This document shows positions 42,583 through 50,480 of a DNA stretch of 64,000 bases, in pieces. Positions within the stretch are counted from its first letter, which is position 1. Each line of letters begins with the position of its first letter. Made by a program: the position numbers and the translations under genes. The notes under the pieces were generated by a model. The model did not search any database. It saw only the letters and a list, made by a program, of their open reading frames with translations, and was not told the DNA's origin. The stretch is from Amycolatopsis alkalitolerans. GTDB lineage: Bacteria; Actinomycetota; Actinomycetes; Mycobacteriales; Pseudonocardiaceae. The stretch lies in NCBI RefSeq assembly GCF_006152065.1, contig NZ_VDFW01000001.1, forward strand, positions 124,001 to 188,000, in the 5' to 3' direction.

Positions 42583-43437
42583 GTGCCGGAGCGGCTTCCG
42601 GCGCCGGTGGTCGACGCTCACACCCATCTCGACGCTTGCGGCGCGGTCACCGCGGCGGATGTGGCGGACATGGTGGACCGCGCCGAGGCCGCCGGGGTGA
42701 CCCGCGTGGTGACCGTCGCGGACGACCTCTCGGCGGCGCGCTGGGCCGCCGAAGCGTCCACATGGGATAGCCGCGTATACGCGGCGGTGGCCATCCATCC
42801 CACGCGTACCAAGGATTTCGGTGATGCCGAACGGTCCGGAATAGAGCGGCTGGCACGGGCCGAGCGGGTCGTGGCGGTCGGCGAGACCGGGCTCGACCAC
42901 TACTGGGACTACGCCCCGCACGACGCCCAGGAAGAGGCGTTCCGGTGGCATATCGATCTCGCCAAGCGGGTCGGCAAGCCGCTGATGATCCACGACCGCG
43001 ACGCGCACGAGGACATCCTGCGCGTTCTGGCCGAGGAGGGCGCGCCGGAGCGGGTGGTGTTCCACTGCTTCTCCGGGGACGCCGATTTCGCCCGTCGCTG
43101 TGTCGAGGCCGGTTACGTTCTGTCGTTCGCCGGCACCGTCACGTTCAAGAACGCGCGGGCGCTGCGGGACGCGGCGAAATTGGTCCCTTTGGAGCAACTT
43201 CTCGTGGAGACTGACGCGCCGTTCCTGACGCCGCACCCGTTCCGCGGCCGGCCCAACGAGCCCTACTGCACCGCGTACACCGTGCGATACCTGGCTGAGC
43301 TGCGACAACAGAGCGTCGAAGAACTCGCATCGGGGGCTTGCCGAAATGCCGAGCGTGTGTTCCAACTCCCTTCTGTCACAACGAGTTGCACGGATTGCGA
43401 CGTTCGTGACACGGCCATCCACCACACAGACGAGTGA
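42583..43437 (+). CDS. tatD: TatD-family metal-dependent deoxyribonuclease
   Basis: 284 aa. The first motif VDAHTHLDACG gives the H-x-H metal ligands; VGETGLDHYWDYAP holds the bridging Glu, IHDRDAHEDIL and FHCFSGDADFA the later His ligands, and VETDAPFLTPHPFRGRPNEP the final Asp. Together these are a full TatD set. GGAAAGG precedes GTG 42583, fourteen bases after the metG stop; the longer frame runs through metG. After the barrel comes a Cys-containing tail (TTSCTDCDVRDTA). Confidence 0.93.
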   Translation: MPERLPAPVVDAHTHLDACGAVTAADVADMVDRAEAAGVTRVVTVADDLSAARWAAEASTWDSRVYAAVAIHPTRTKDFGDAERSGIERLARAERVVAVGETGLDHYWDYAPHDAQEEAFRWHIDLAKRVGKPLMIHDRDAHEDILRVLAEEGAPERVVFHCFSGDADFARRCVEAGYVLSFAGTVTFKNARALRDAAKLVPLEQLLVETDAPFLTPHPFRGRPNEPYCTAYTVRYLAELRQQSVEELASGACRNAERVFQLPSVTTSCTDCDVRDTAIHHTDE

Positions 43438-43464
43438 CGAAGGCCACTAGATTCCAGGCGGTGT

Positions 43465-43493
43465 TTGCGCAACCTCCCGGGACCCGTTACTGT
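43465..43493 (+). promoter_or_regulatory. Vegetative-type promoter of rpfB
   Basis: TTGCGC (43465-43470) and TACTGT (43488-43493) are separated by 17 bp. Initiation near 43500 would give a 5' leader of about 110 nt. A 6-bp dyad (CGGGAC/GTCCCG, 43478-43497) overlaps the -10 box. Confidence 0.55.
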
Positions 43494-43508
43494 CCCGTGA
43501 TCGTGCCG

Positions 43509-43522
43509 GCCGATTAATCGGC
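43509..43522. promoter_or_regulatory. Perfect 14-bp palindrome in rpfB leader
   Basis: GCCGATTAATCGGC is self-complementary and lies just downstream of the predicted transcription start. It could be an operator or an RNA hairpin. Confidence 0.45.
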
Positions 43523-43531
43523 TGACACACA

Positions 43532-43610
43532 CCGCAGTCAAGTCAGTGCAGGTCGGGGTCGGGGATGACATGGGCTGCGGTTGCCGATAGTGCGAAAGGG
43601 AACGACCTGC
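43532..43610 (+). ncRNA. Candidate structured regulatory leader of rpfB
   Basis: CCGCAG (43532-43537) can pair with CTGCGG (43575-43580). Alternatively GCAGGTCG (43548-43555) pairs perfectly with CGACCTGC (43603-43610), which directly precedes the GTG and encloses the GAAAGGGAA ribosome site. The first stem's loop contains the 5' arm of the second, so the two compete. No known riboswitch consensus is recognised. Confidence 0.45.
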
Positions 43611-43611
43611 T

Positions 43612-45063
43612 GTGACTGGTAGTAGACAGGCTTACGCGCGCCTCGACGACACGATGGACTTCTACTCGTCCCCCCGTGGCGGCGTAGGCACGCTGGACTG
43701 GCCGGCTCCCGAGGACGACTGGGACTTCTCCGACGACCTCACCATCACCGAGCACGACGTGCGGATGGTTCTCGGTCCCGACGCCGAAGACCTGATGGCG
43801 GAAGCCGAGCTCGACGTCGACGAGCTCATCCGGCTGATCAACGCCGAGACCACCATGCTGCCCGCGCTCGCGCTCCCGGACGTCGCGTCCGGCGACCGCA
43901 CGGCGAGCGCCGAGGCGCAGGAGGAGCCCGAAAAGCGGGCCCTGGTCACCGCGATCAAGACCTGGAAGAAGCGGTTCCTCCGCGGCTCGGTCCTGGCGCT
44001 GCTGATCAGCATCACCGGCGGCGGCGCGGCCGCGCTGGCCATGAACAAGAGCGTCACGATCGACGTCGACGGCCACGAGCAGACCGTGCACAGCTTCGGC
44101 AAGACCGTCGGCGAGGTCCTGCACGACGCCGGCCTGACCGTCGGCGAGCACGACGCGCTCTCCCCGTCCCCCCAGGCTTCCGTCGGCGACGGCGGGGTCA
44201 TCAAGCTGGAACACGGCCGGCACCTCAACCTGATCGTCGACGGCGTCGCGCAGGACTCGTGGGTTCGCGCCGACACGCTCGCCAGGGCGCTCGACCAGCT
44301 CGGCATGACGGGCAAGTTCGCCAACGGCAGCTTCTTCTCGATGGCCCCGAACGCCCCGCTGCCGGTCCAGGGCGCGACCGTCACGATCAACACCCTCAAG
44401 CACGTCACGCTCTACGACGGCGGTGCCGACCCGCGCCAGGTCACCACGACCGCGGTCACGGCCGCGGACTTCCTCAAGGACCAGAACCTCACCCTCGGTC
44501 CGGACGACGCCGTCGACGGCGGCCTGCAGTTCAAGATCACCAACGGCGCCGAGGTGCACATCAGCCGCACCGGCGTCTCCGTGATCAACCAGCAGGAGAC
44601 CATCGACCCGCCGGTCCAGCAGATCCAGGACAACACGCTGGACGCGGGCAAGCAGGTCGTGCAGGACCCGGGCATGCCGGGCCAGCAGCTGGTCACCTAC
44701 CGCATCACCGAGCGCAACGGCGAGGAGACCGCGCGCCAGCAGCTTTCGGTGAAGGTTCTGGTCCAGGCCAGGCCGAAGATCATCCGGATCGGCACCAAGC
44801 AGCCGGACATCAGCAACGGCGGGCTGTGGGACCGGCTCGCGCAGTGTGAGTCCACCGGCAACTGGGCGGCCAACACCGGCAACGGGTTCGAGGGTGGCCT
44901 GCAGTTCACCAACAGCACCTGGCTCGCCTACGGCGGCGGTGCCTACGCGCAGCACGCCTACCAGGCCAGCCGCGAGCAGCAGATCGTGATCGCGCAGCGG
45001 GTGCAGGCCGGCCAGGGCTGGGGCGCGTGGCCCGTGTGCTCCAAGAAGGCCGGCATCGCCTGA
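43612..45063 (+). CDS. rpfB: Resuscitation-promoting factor RpfB
   Basis: 483 aa. An acidic cytoplasmic segment of about 120 residues is followed by a membrane span (about 125-144), three DUF348 ubiquitin-like repeats (about 147-300, e.g. [20 protein letters not shown]), a G5 domain (about 320-395) and the C-terminal Rpf lysozyme-like domain ([20 protein letters not shown], with the catalytic Glu after Cys). It cleaves peptidoglycan during regrowth from dormancy. GAAAGGGAA lies before GTG 43612. The long acidic N-terminus is larger than in mycobacterial RpfB as I recall. It precedes rsmA, as in mycobacteria. Confidence 0.95.
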   Translation: MTGSRQAYARLDDTMDFYSSPRGGVGTLDWPAPEDDWDFSDDLTITEHDVRMVLGPDAEDLMAEAELDVDELIRLINAETTMLPALALPDVASGDRTASAEAQEEPEKRALVTAIKTWKKRFLRGSVLALLISITGGGAAALAMNKSVTIDVDGHEQTVHSFGKTVGEVLHDAGLTVGEHDALSPSPQASVGDGGVIKLEHGRHLNLIVDGVAQDSWVRADTLARALDQLGMTGKFANGSFFSMAPNAPLPVQGATVTINTLKHVTLYDGGADPRQVTTTAVTAADFLKDQNLTLGPDDAVDGGLQFKITNGAEVHISRTGVSVINQQETIDPPVQQIQDNTLDAGKQVVQDPGMPGQQLVTYRITERNGEETARQQLSVKVLVQARPKIIRIGTKQPDISNGGLWDRLAQCESTGNWAANTGNGFEGGLQFTNSTWLAYGGGAYAQHAYQASREQQIVIAQRVQAGQGWGAWPVCSKKAGIA

Positions 45064-45086
45064 TCCCCGGCGGGGACGGGCCCCTC

Positions 45087-45110
45087 ACGGCCAGGCCGTA
45101 AGGTTGCGGC
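45087..45110 (+). promoter_or_regulatory. rsmA leaderless promoter with overlapping palindrome
   Basis: ACGGCCAGGCCGT (45087-45099) is a perfect dyad whose last base begins TAAGGT (45099-45104), six nt before the rsmA GTG. rsmA may therefore be transcribed alone as well as from rpfB. Confidence 0.5.
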
Positions 45111-45959
45111 GTGGCACAACTGCTCGGTCCGGCCGAGATCCGTGGGCTGGCGGCCGAGTTGGACGTGCGGCCGACGAAGAAGCTCGGCCAGAACTTCGTG
45201 CACGATCCCAACACCGTGCGCCGGATCGTGGAGCTGTCCGGGGTGCGGCCGGGTGACGCGGTGCTCGAGGTCGGCCCCGGGCTCGGTTCGCTCACGCTGG
45301 GGCTGCTGGACGCCGGAGCCCGGGTGTCCGCGGTCGAGATCGATCCCGTGCTGGCTGCGCGGCTCCCCGCGACCGTGCGGGAGCGCGCGCCCGAGGGCGT
45401 GCTGACCGTGCTCGAACGGGACGCGCTGAAGCTTCGCGCCGGCGAGTTGCCCGAGCCGCCCTCGACACTCGTCGCGAACCTTCCCTACAACGTCGCCGTG
45501 CCGGTCGTCCTGCACCTGCTCGCCGAACTGCCCTCGCTCGCCCGCGCCCTGGTCATGGTCCAGACGGAGGTCGCCGACCGGATGGCCGCCGCGCCCGGCG
45601 GCCGGATCTACGGGGTGCCGAGCGTGAAGCTCGCCTGGTACGGGAAGGTGCGGAAGGTCGCCGCCGTACCACGGGCGGTGTTCTGGCCGGTGCCGAACGT
45701 CGACTCCGCGCTCGTCGAGTTCGAACGGGGCGCCGAGCGGGCCGGCGACCGGGAGGCCGTCTTCGCGGTCATCGACGCCGCGTTCGCCCAGCGGCGCAAG
45801 ACGCTCCGCGCCGCGCTGGCCGGCTGGGCCGGTTCGGCCGAGCGGGCGGGCGCCGTGGTGCGGGCTGCGGGTGTCGATCCGGGTACTCGCGGTGAGCAAA
45901 TCACCATCAACGAGTTCGCGAAGATTGCGGAGAGTGCCCGCTTGCGGCCGTCCGTGTGA
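45111..45959 (+). CDS. rsmA: 16S rRNA dimethyladenosine transferase RsmA (KsgA)
   Basis: 282 aa. It dimethylates A1518 and A1519 of 16S rRNA using SAM. Family markers: [23 protein letters not shown] motif [29 protein letters not shown], catalytic [21 protein letters not shown], and [15 protein letters not shown]. Length is typical. GTG 45111 lacks an SD but has the TAAGGT box six nt upstream. In mycobacteria ispE follows directly; here five genes intervene. Confidence 0.96.
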   Translation: MAQLLGPAEIRGLAAELDVRPTKKLGQNFVHDPNTVRRIVELSGVRPGDAVLEVGPGLGSLTLGLLDAGARVSAVEIDPVLAARLPATVRERAPEGVLTVLERDALKLRAGELPEPPSTLVANLPYNVAVPVVLHLLAELPSLARALVMVQTEVADRMAAAPGGRIYGVPSVKLAWYGKVRKVAAVPRAVFWPVPNVDSALVEFERGAERAGDREAVFAVIDAAFAQRRKTLRAALAGWAGSAERAGAVVRAAGVDPGTRGEQITINEFAKIAESARLRPSV

Positions 45960-46027
45960 TTGAGCGGTGTGATCTGCGGCCGGAGACTTGCGCGGAACGC
46001 GGGACATCCGTTCTACTTCTTAGGGTA

Positions 46028-46114
46028 TCCATCCCGAGCGGCTGAGAGACCTGGCTCGTCGAAGTCGCAGCAACCACCCTCCGCGGGGCAGGTGCTACCG
46101 CCAGGATCGATGGA
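46028..46114 (+). ncRNA. SAM-I (S-box) riboswitch
   Basis: The S-box core is readable: GAGCGGCTGAGAGACCTGG, then CTCGTCGAAGTCGCAGCAACC in the right place (k-turn, SAM-contact Asn-free core), and GGTGCTACCGCCAGG. Closing helix P1 is TCCATC (46028-46033) with GATGGA (46109-46114). The 3' P1 strand overlaps GGAGG (46112-46116), the ribosome site of the leader peptide beginning at 46122. Ligand-stabilised P1 would therefore hide that site, a translational OFF switch. The downstream MetN-like gene fits control by methionine status. Confidence 0.9.
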
Positions 46115-46121
46115 GGAAGCT

Positions 46122-46199
46122 GTGTACCTGACGCGAATGCTCACCAGACGCAGAGTCGTCGATGAGTGCCGCCGCACCGCGTGCGCGTGTCGTCGCTGA
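46122..46199 (+). CDS. Cysteine-codon leader peptide (putative attenuator uORF)
   Basis: 25 codons from GTG 46122, with ATG 46137 as an alternative start. GGAGG lies five nt upstream and is part of riboswitch P1. The peptide is basic and its second half contains Cys16, Cys21 and Cys23 in the pattern VVDECRRTACACRR, then a stop. Actinobacterial sulfur operons often have short uORFs with a VD-x-CR and Cys-rich tail that sense cysteine through ribosome stalling, and this one resembles them. The main gene starts 100 nt further on. Its role is inferred; the coding frame, SD and Cys cluster are visible. Confidence 0.65.
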   Translation: MYLTRMLTRRRVVDECRRTACACRR

Positions 46200-46299
46200 C
46201 CGTTTTCACCCGCTGAGTTCGATTCCTTTCGGACTGTCCTGTTCGGGCGGTCCAGTCGGTGACGGTCGGCGCTCGCGCGCCCGCGACGTGGAGCTTTCG

Positions 46300-47310
46300 T
46301 TGATCACAGTAGAAAATCTCACCAAGTCCTTTCCGGGAAAGAGTTCTCCCGTCCTCGCCCTGCGCGAGGTCAACCTCGAGATCGATGCCGGCGCGCTGTA
46401 CGGGGTCGTCGGCCCCGCCAAGTCCGGCAAGTCCACTCTGGCCCGAGTCGTTGCCCTGCAAGAGAAGCCGGACCGCGGCACGGTGCGGCTCGACGGGCTG
46501 AACACGGCGAGCCTCGACGGCCGCCGGTTGCGCGAGGCCCGCCGCCAGGTCGCGGTGCTGGACCCCGCTCCGGCGCTGAACGCCGAACGCACGATCGCCG
46601 GTAACGTGGCGGCCCCGCTCGAGCGACTGGGCGTAGACGGCCCGCAACGGCGAAACCGCGTCGGCCGCGTGCTCGACCTCGTCGGTCTCACGCAGCGCGC
46701 GACCCAGCAGCCGGGTGAGCTGACCGAGGCTCAGCGTCGCCGCGTCGCGATCGCCCGCGCGCTCGTGGCCGGGCCCGCGGTACTACTCGCCGACGACCCG
46801 ACAGCCGGTATTCCGGCCGACGAGGCCGGTCCGGTGCTGACCGTCCTCGACCGCGCGAGGGCCGAACTCGGCGTCACGGTCCTGCTCACTACCCAGGAAG
46901 GCAGCATCGTCGGGCGGGTGTGCGACGAGGTGGCCGTACTCGACTCAGGCCGCGTCATCGAGCACGGCACCGTGCTGGACCTGCTCGCGTCGCCGGGTAG
47001 CCGGATCGCCGAAACGCTGCTGCCCGCGATCGACACCCCCCGCGCGCAGACGGCGGCGTACGACCGGGCCGCGGACGTGGTGTTGATCGGCTTCGCGACC
47101 GTCGGCGCGCTCCTGCCGGAGGCTTCGATGCGGTTCGGCGTCGAACTCGCCACGATCGGCGGCGGGCTGGCCCGCGTCGGTGACACTCCGGTGGCGCGGT
47201 TCCGCATCGGCGTACGCGGCCGCCAGGCCGACAGCGCCTTGGCCTGGATCGCGGACCGGGGCGCGCACGTCACGCACCTCGCCAAGGGCCCCTGCAGCGT
47301 CGCGGCCTAG
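46300..47310 (+). CDS. MetN-like ABC/NIL-domain protein with degenerate ATPase motifs
   Basis: 336 aa, collinear with methionine-importer ATPase MetN: MITVENLTKSFPGKS start, Walker A GPAKSGKST intact, C-terminal NIL domain (about 255-336). Other ABC motifs are altered. The Q-loop position reads VLDPAP instead of FQ, the signature is LTEAQ instead of LSGGQ, Walker B/D-loop is DDPTAGIP instead of DEATSALD, and the H-loop is TQE instead of THE. ATP hydrolysis is therefore doubtful. No metI or metQ is adjacent. TTG 46300 is chosen: GGAG lies six nt upstream and the protein then begins like MetN. It is preceded by the SAM riboswitch and Cys leader. It may be a ligand-sensing or regulatory protein. 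Confidence 0.8.
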   Translation: MITVENLTKSFPGKSSPVLALREVNLEIDAGALYGVVGPAKSGKSTLARVVALQEKPDRGTVRLDGLNTASLDGRRLREARRQVAVLDPAPALNAERTIAGNVAAPLERLGVDGPQRRNRVGRVLDLVGLTQRATQQPGELTEAQRRRVAIARALVAGPAVLLADDPTAGIPADEAGPVLTVLDRARAELGVTVLLTTQEGSIVGRVCDEVAVLDSGRVIEHGTVLDLLASPGSRIAETLLPAIDTPRAQTAAYDRAADVVLIGFATVGALLPEASMRFGVELATIGGGLARVGDTPVARFRIGVRGRQADSALAWIADRGAHVTHLAKGPCSVAA

Positions 47311-48110
47311 GCATCTTTGCGCGTCCCGATGACCTGCAGGTACTCGTAGTCGTAGCGGCTCGGGCCGCCGTCGGGCCCGGAGTCCTCCTGCCTGGCGAAG
47401 GCAAGCAGGTCGGCGTCCAGCGCCGCGATGCGCTCGGCGTCACCGGCCATTCCGGCGTAGGCGGCGATCACCGGCGCGAAATGCCGCCGGTAGAAGTCGA
47501 CCAGCCGCTCGGGCGGGCCGTCGAAGCGGATCGTCACGGTCCGGGTGGTGGTGCGCAGGTCCGAGCAACCGGGCCCGAGCAGCCGCGCCACGTACGCCGG
47601 GTCGCCCCACGCGGTCGGCGGCCAGGCACCGGCGGGCGGTGTATGCGCGGCGAGCACCCGGAAGAAATGCCCGGCGGCGCCGCCGGGCGTCCAGTTCGCC
47701 AGCGCCAGCCGCCCACCCGGCCTGCACACCCGGAGCAGCTCGCGGGCCGTGGCCGCGTGATCGGGCGCGAACATGGCCCCTACGCACGAGAGCACCACGT
47801 CGAACTCGCCGTCGCCGAACGGCAGGGCTTGCGTGTCCGCCTCGATCCAGCGGATCCGCAGACCTTCGGTCCTGGCCTGCCTGGCGCCGGCTGCCATCAG
47901 CTCGGGAGTCAGGTCGGCCGCCGTGACCTCGGCGCCGGACCGCGCCGCCGGAAGGGACGCGTTACCGGTTCCAGCGGCGGTGTCGAGCACCCGCTGCCCC
48001 GGCCGGAGATCCGCGGCGGTCGCCAGGTCCTGGCCGAGGTCGGCGATCAGCCCCGCGATCCGCCGGTAGTCGCCGAGCGCCCAGAACGCCTTCGTGGCCT
48101 CGATGCTCAT
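47307..48110 (-). CDS. Class I SAM-dependent methyltransferase
   Basis: 267 aa Rossmann methyltransferase of the UbiE/COQ5-like Methyltransf_11 group. Motif I is VLDTAAGTGNASLPAAR near residue 42, motif II EADTQALPFGDGEFDVVLS, and post-motif LLRVCRPGGRLALANW. A C-terminal helical part (DFYRRHFAPVIAAYAGM) resembles small-molecule methyltransferases. Its stop overlaps the end of the MetN-like gene by 4 bp on the opposite strand. ATG 48110 is preferred over ATG/GTG further up because the family starts here. It is divergent from an HxlR regulator that probably controls it. Confidence 0.85.
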   Translation of the reverse strand: MSIEATKAFWALGDYRRIAGLIADLGQDLATAADLRPGQRVLDTAAGTGNASLPAARSGAEVTAADLTPELMAAGARQARTEGLRIRWIEADTQALPFGDGEFDVVLSCVGAMFAPDHAATARELLRVCRPGGRLALANWTPGGAAGHFFRVLAAHTPPAGAWPPTAWGDPAYVARLLGPGCSDLRTTTRTVTIRFDGPPERLVDFYRRHFAPVIAAYAGMAGDAERIAALDADLLAFARQEDSGPDGGPSRYDYEYLQVIGTRKDA

Positions 48111-48196
48111 GGTCCCCACTCTGGCCATGCGCCCGGCTGGGTGGAAGTTCGAAAAGCGGACTGTCGCGCGGGCTCATCCTGAGGCAGGCTCGGATC

Positions 48197-48883
48197 GTGC
48201 ACGAGTACGGCCAGTACTGTCCGATCGCGCTCGGCGCCGAAGTGCTGGCCGAGCGCTGGACGCCGATCATCGTGCGCAATCTGCTGGTCGGCTGTGCCCG
48301 GTTCGGCGAGATCCTCGACGGAGCGCCGGGACTGCCGCGCAGCGTGCTCGCCCAGCGGTTGCGCAGGCTGGAACGCGACGGGGTGGTCGAGCGGACCGGC
48401 ACGGGCCGGGATGTGCGGTACCGGCTCACCGAATCCGGACGCGAACTCGCCGACGTGGTGCTCGCGCTCGGCGTGTGGGGAGCGCGCTGGCGGGAGTCCG
48501 CGCCTGCCCAGTGGGATCCGTACCTGATCTTGTGGACGCTGTCCCGCCTGATCGACCCGTCGTCGCTGCCACGGCGCCGCGTCGTCGTCCGGTTCGACCT
48601 CACCGGAGATTTCACGCCGGGCCGCTACTGGATCGTGGCGAGCGAGCAGGGCAGCGAGGTGTGCGTGACCTCGCCGGGATTCGCCGAGGACGGCGTGGTC
48701 GTCACCGATGTCGAGTGGCTGTACCGATGGCACGTCGGCCAGGTCGGCCTCGGTGCCGCGGAACGCGCGGGCGGGATGACCGTGACCGCACCGCGCTGGC
48801 TGGCCAGGACGTTGTCCGCCTGGGGCTCGCTCAGCCCGTTCGCCGGGATCAAGCCCGCCCGAACGGGAAAGGGCCCGGTGTGA
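48197..48883 (+). CDS. HxlR-family transcriptional regulator with C-terminal extension
   Basis: 228 aa. The N-terminal 100 residues are a full HxlR winged helix (YCPIALGAEVLAERWTPIIV, RFGEILDGAPGLPRSVLAQR, RLTESGRELADVV); the Cys after the start may be redox-sensitive as in HypR/QorR types. The additional C-terminal 110 residues (ILWTLSRLIDPSSLPRRRVV, WYRWHVG) look like an SCP2-like ligand domain. GTG 48197 begins the conserved part. The stop codon forms the end of a terminator arm. Confidence 0.87.
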   Translation: MHEYGQYCPIALGAEVLAERWTPIIVRNLLVGCARFGEILDGAPGLPRSVLAQRLRRLERDGVVERTGTGRDVRYRLTESGRELADVVLALGVWGARWRESAPAQWDPYLILWTLSRLIDPSSLPRRRVVVRFDLTGDFTPGRYWIVASEQGSEVCVTSPGFAEDGVVVTDVEWLYRWHVGQVGLGAAERAGGMTVTAPRWLARTLSAWGSLSPFAGIKPARTGKGPV

Positions 48884-48903
48884 CTTAGCATCACACCGGG
48901 CCC
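48871..48903. terminator. Bidirectional terminator hairpin
   Basis: GGGCCCGGTGTGA (48871-48883) pairs perfectly with 48891-48903 around a 7-nt loop. The left arm ends with the HxlR TGA; the convergent MFS gene stops 18 bp further. Confidence 0.88.
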
Positions 48904-48920
48904 TCCACCCCCGGGACTGC

Positions 48921-50348
48921 TCAGGACGCCTGTGGTTTCCGCCCGGCGAGCAGCCCGGCCCCCAGTGCGGCCGCCGCGATGATCACGGCGCCCCAGCCGT
49001 TCGCGACGGCGTACCCGTGCACGGTCGCGCCCGCCACGCCGAGCCCGGCCGCCGACGCGGTCGCGCCCGAGGCGATGGTGTTCAGCGAAGCCGTCCCCAG
49101 CGACGCGCCCACCTGCTGCGAAGTGGTGACGAACGCCGACGCCACACCGGTGTCCTTCTCGTCGATCCGCGCGGTCGCGGTGTTGATGACCACCGGCATC
49201 GCGAACCCGGCACCGGCGCCGAGCATCAGCTCGACCGGCAGGATCAGGCCCCAGTAGGAGGAGTCCGGGGTCAGCTGCGTCAGTATCGCCAGCCCGGCGG
49301 CCATCAGCAGCATGCCGATCACCAGCAGCGGCCGGGGCCCGGTCTTCGGCAGCAGCCGGCGCGAAAGCAGCATCGACACGAGCAGGTTGCCCAGCAGGAA
49401 CGGCAGGAACGCCACCCCGGCCTGGAACGCGCCGTAGTGCATGATCCCCTGCAGCTGGAAGGTCAGGAACAGGAACATCCCGAACATGCCGAACGAGGTC
49501 GCGGCGATCGTCAGGTAGCCGGCGGACCGGGTACGGTCGCCGAGGATGCGCAGCGGCAGCAGGGGATTGTCGATCCGCGTCTGCCGGTAGACGAACGCCA
49601 CGAGCAGTACGACCGCCGCACCGACGAAGCCGAGCACCAGCCCGTCACCCCAGCCGCGGGTCGCGGCCTCGGACAGCGCGTAGACCAGCGACACGATGCC
49701 GCCGGTGCCGAGGATCGCGCTGGTCCAATCCAGCCGGGTCTCGCGATGCCCCTTGGTCTTCGGCAGCACGAACCAGCCGAGCACCGCGGCGACGGCGGCC
49801 AGCGGCAGGTTCACATACAGGCACCAGCGCCAGTCGAGATACTCGGCGAGCGCACCACCGGCGAGCAGGCCGAGCGCGGCGCCGGACATCATGATCGTGC
49901 TGTAGATCGCGAACGCCTTCGCACGTTCCTTGGCTTCGGTGAACGTGATGGTGAGCAGGGACAGCGTGGACGGCGCGAGCAGTGCGGCGAAGACCCCCTG
50001 CGCCGCCCTGGCCGCGATGAGCATGCCCGGTCCGGTCGCCGCGCCGCCGACGGCGGAGGCGAGCGCGAACCCGATCGCGCCGATGATGAGCGTGTTCTTG
50101 CGCCCGAACCGGTCGGCCAGCCGGCCGCCGAGCAGGAGCAGCCCGCCGAACGCCAGCGTGTACGCGCTGATCGTCCACTGGCGGCCGGCGTCGGACATGC
50201 CGAGCGCGTGCTGCGCCGAGGGCAGCGCGATGTTGACGATGGTGGTGTCGACGATGACCAGCAGCTGGGCCAGCCCGATCGCGGCCAGTGCCCACCACCT
50301 GCGCTGGTCCACCCGTGACTCGGGCGGCGCGCCGAGTGTCGTTGTCAT
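48921..50348 (-). CDS. MFS drug exporter, DHA2 (EmrB/QacA) family
   Basis: 475 aa with about 14 membrane segments. Motif D1 is LLVIVDTTIVNIALPSAQ near residue 35, motif A GGRLADRFGRKNTLI, motif C SGAALGLLAGGAL. These mark 14-span proton-coupled multidrug exporters. It is divergent from a TetR gene, and a 28-bp palindrome lies between them, so it is probably repressed until its drug substrate binds the regulator. Confidence 0.93.
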   Translation of the reverse strand: MTTTLGAPPESRVDQRRWWALAAIGLAQLLVIVDTTIVNIALPSAQHALGMSDAGRQWTISAYTLAFGGLLLLGGRLADRFGRKNTLIIGAIGFALASAVGGAATGPGMLIAARAAQGVFAALLAPSTLSLLTITFTEAKERAKAFAIYSTIMMSGAALGLLAGGALAEYLDWRWCLYVNLPLAAVAAVLGWFVLPKTKGHRETRLDWTSAILGTGGIVSLVYALSEAATRGWGDGLVLGFVGAAVVLLVAFVYRQTRIDNPLLPLRILGDRTRSAGYLTIAATSFGMFGMFLFLTFQLQGIMHYGAFQAGVAFLPFLLGNLLVSMLLSRRLLPKTGPRPLLVIGMLLMAAGLAILTQLTPDSSYWGLILPVELMLGAGAGFAMPVVINTATARIDEKDTGVASAFVTTSQQVGASLGTASLNTIASGATASAAGLGVAGATVHGYAVANGWGAVIIAAAALGAGLLAGRKPQAS

Positions 50349-50380
50349 GGTGATCCCCTCACGAAGTATGCTGTGCGAGC

Positions 50381-50408
50381 CGTTAACTTGTCGGCCGGCA
50401 AGTTAACG
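50381..50408. promoter_or_regulatory. TetR operator of the MFS exporter
   Basis: A 28-bp inverted repeat: CGTTAACTTG, central TCGGCCGG, CAAGTTAACG, with one mismatched pair in the middle. A further CAAGTTAG half-site occurs at 50445-50452, closer to the TetR start. Confidence 0.8.
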
Positions 50409-50480
50409 TGCCAGTCGCAAGGTAAGCTAGAACTAGCCGGGCGTCAAGTTAGTTTGAGAGGGTTCTCAGGGAGGACGGCG

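Noticed and set aside
43500-43611. c-di-AMP (ydaO) riboswitch before rpfB, as in some Streptomyces rpf genes
   Set aside because: The conserved ydaO core is not present; only unassigned stems are visible, so I list it as a candidate structured leader.
46162-46299. Longer MetN-like start at 46162
   Set aside because: The added residues are unlike MetN and overlap the leader-peptide region; TTG 46300 has an SD and gives the family start.
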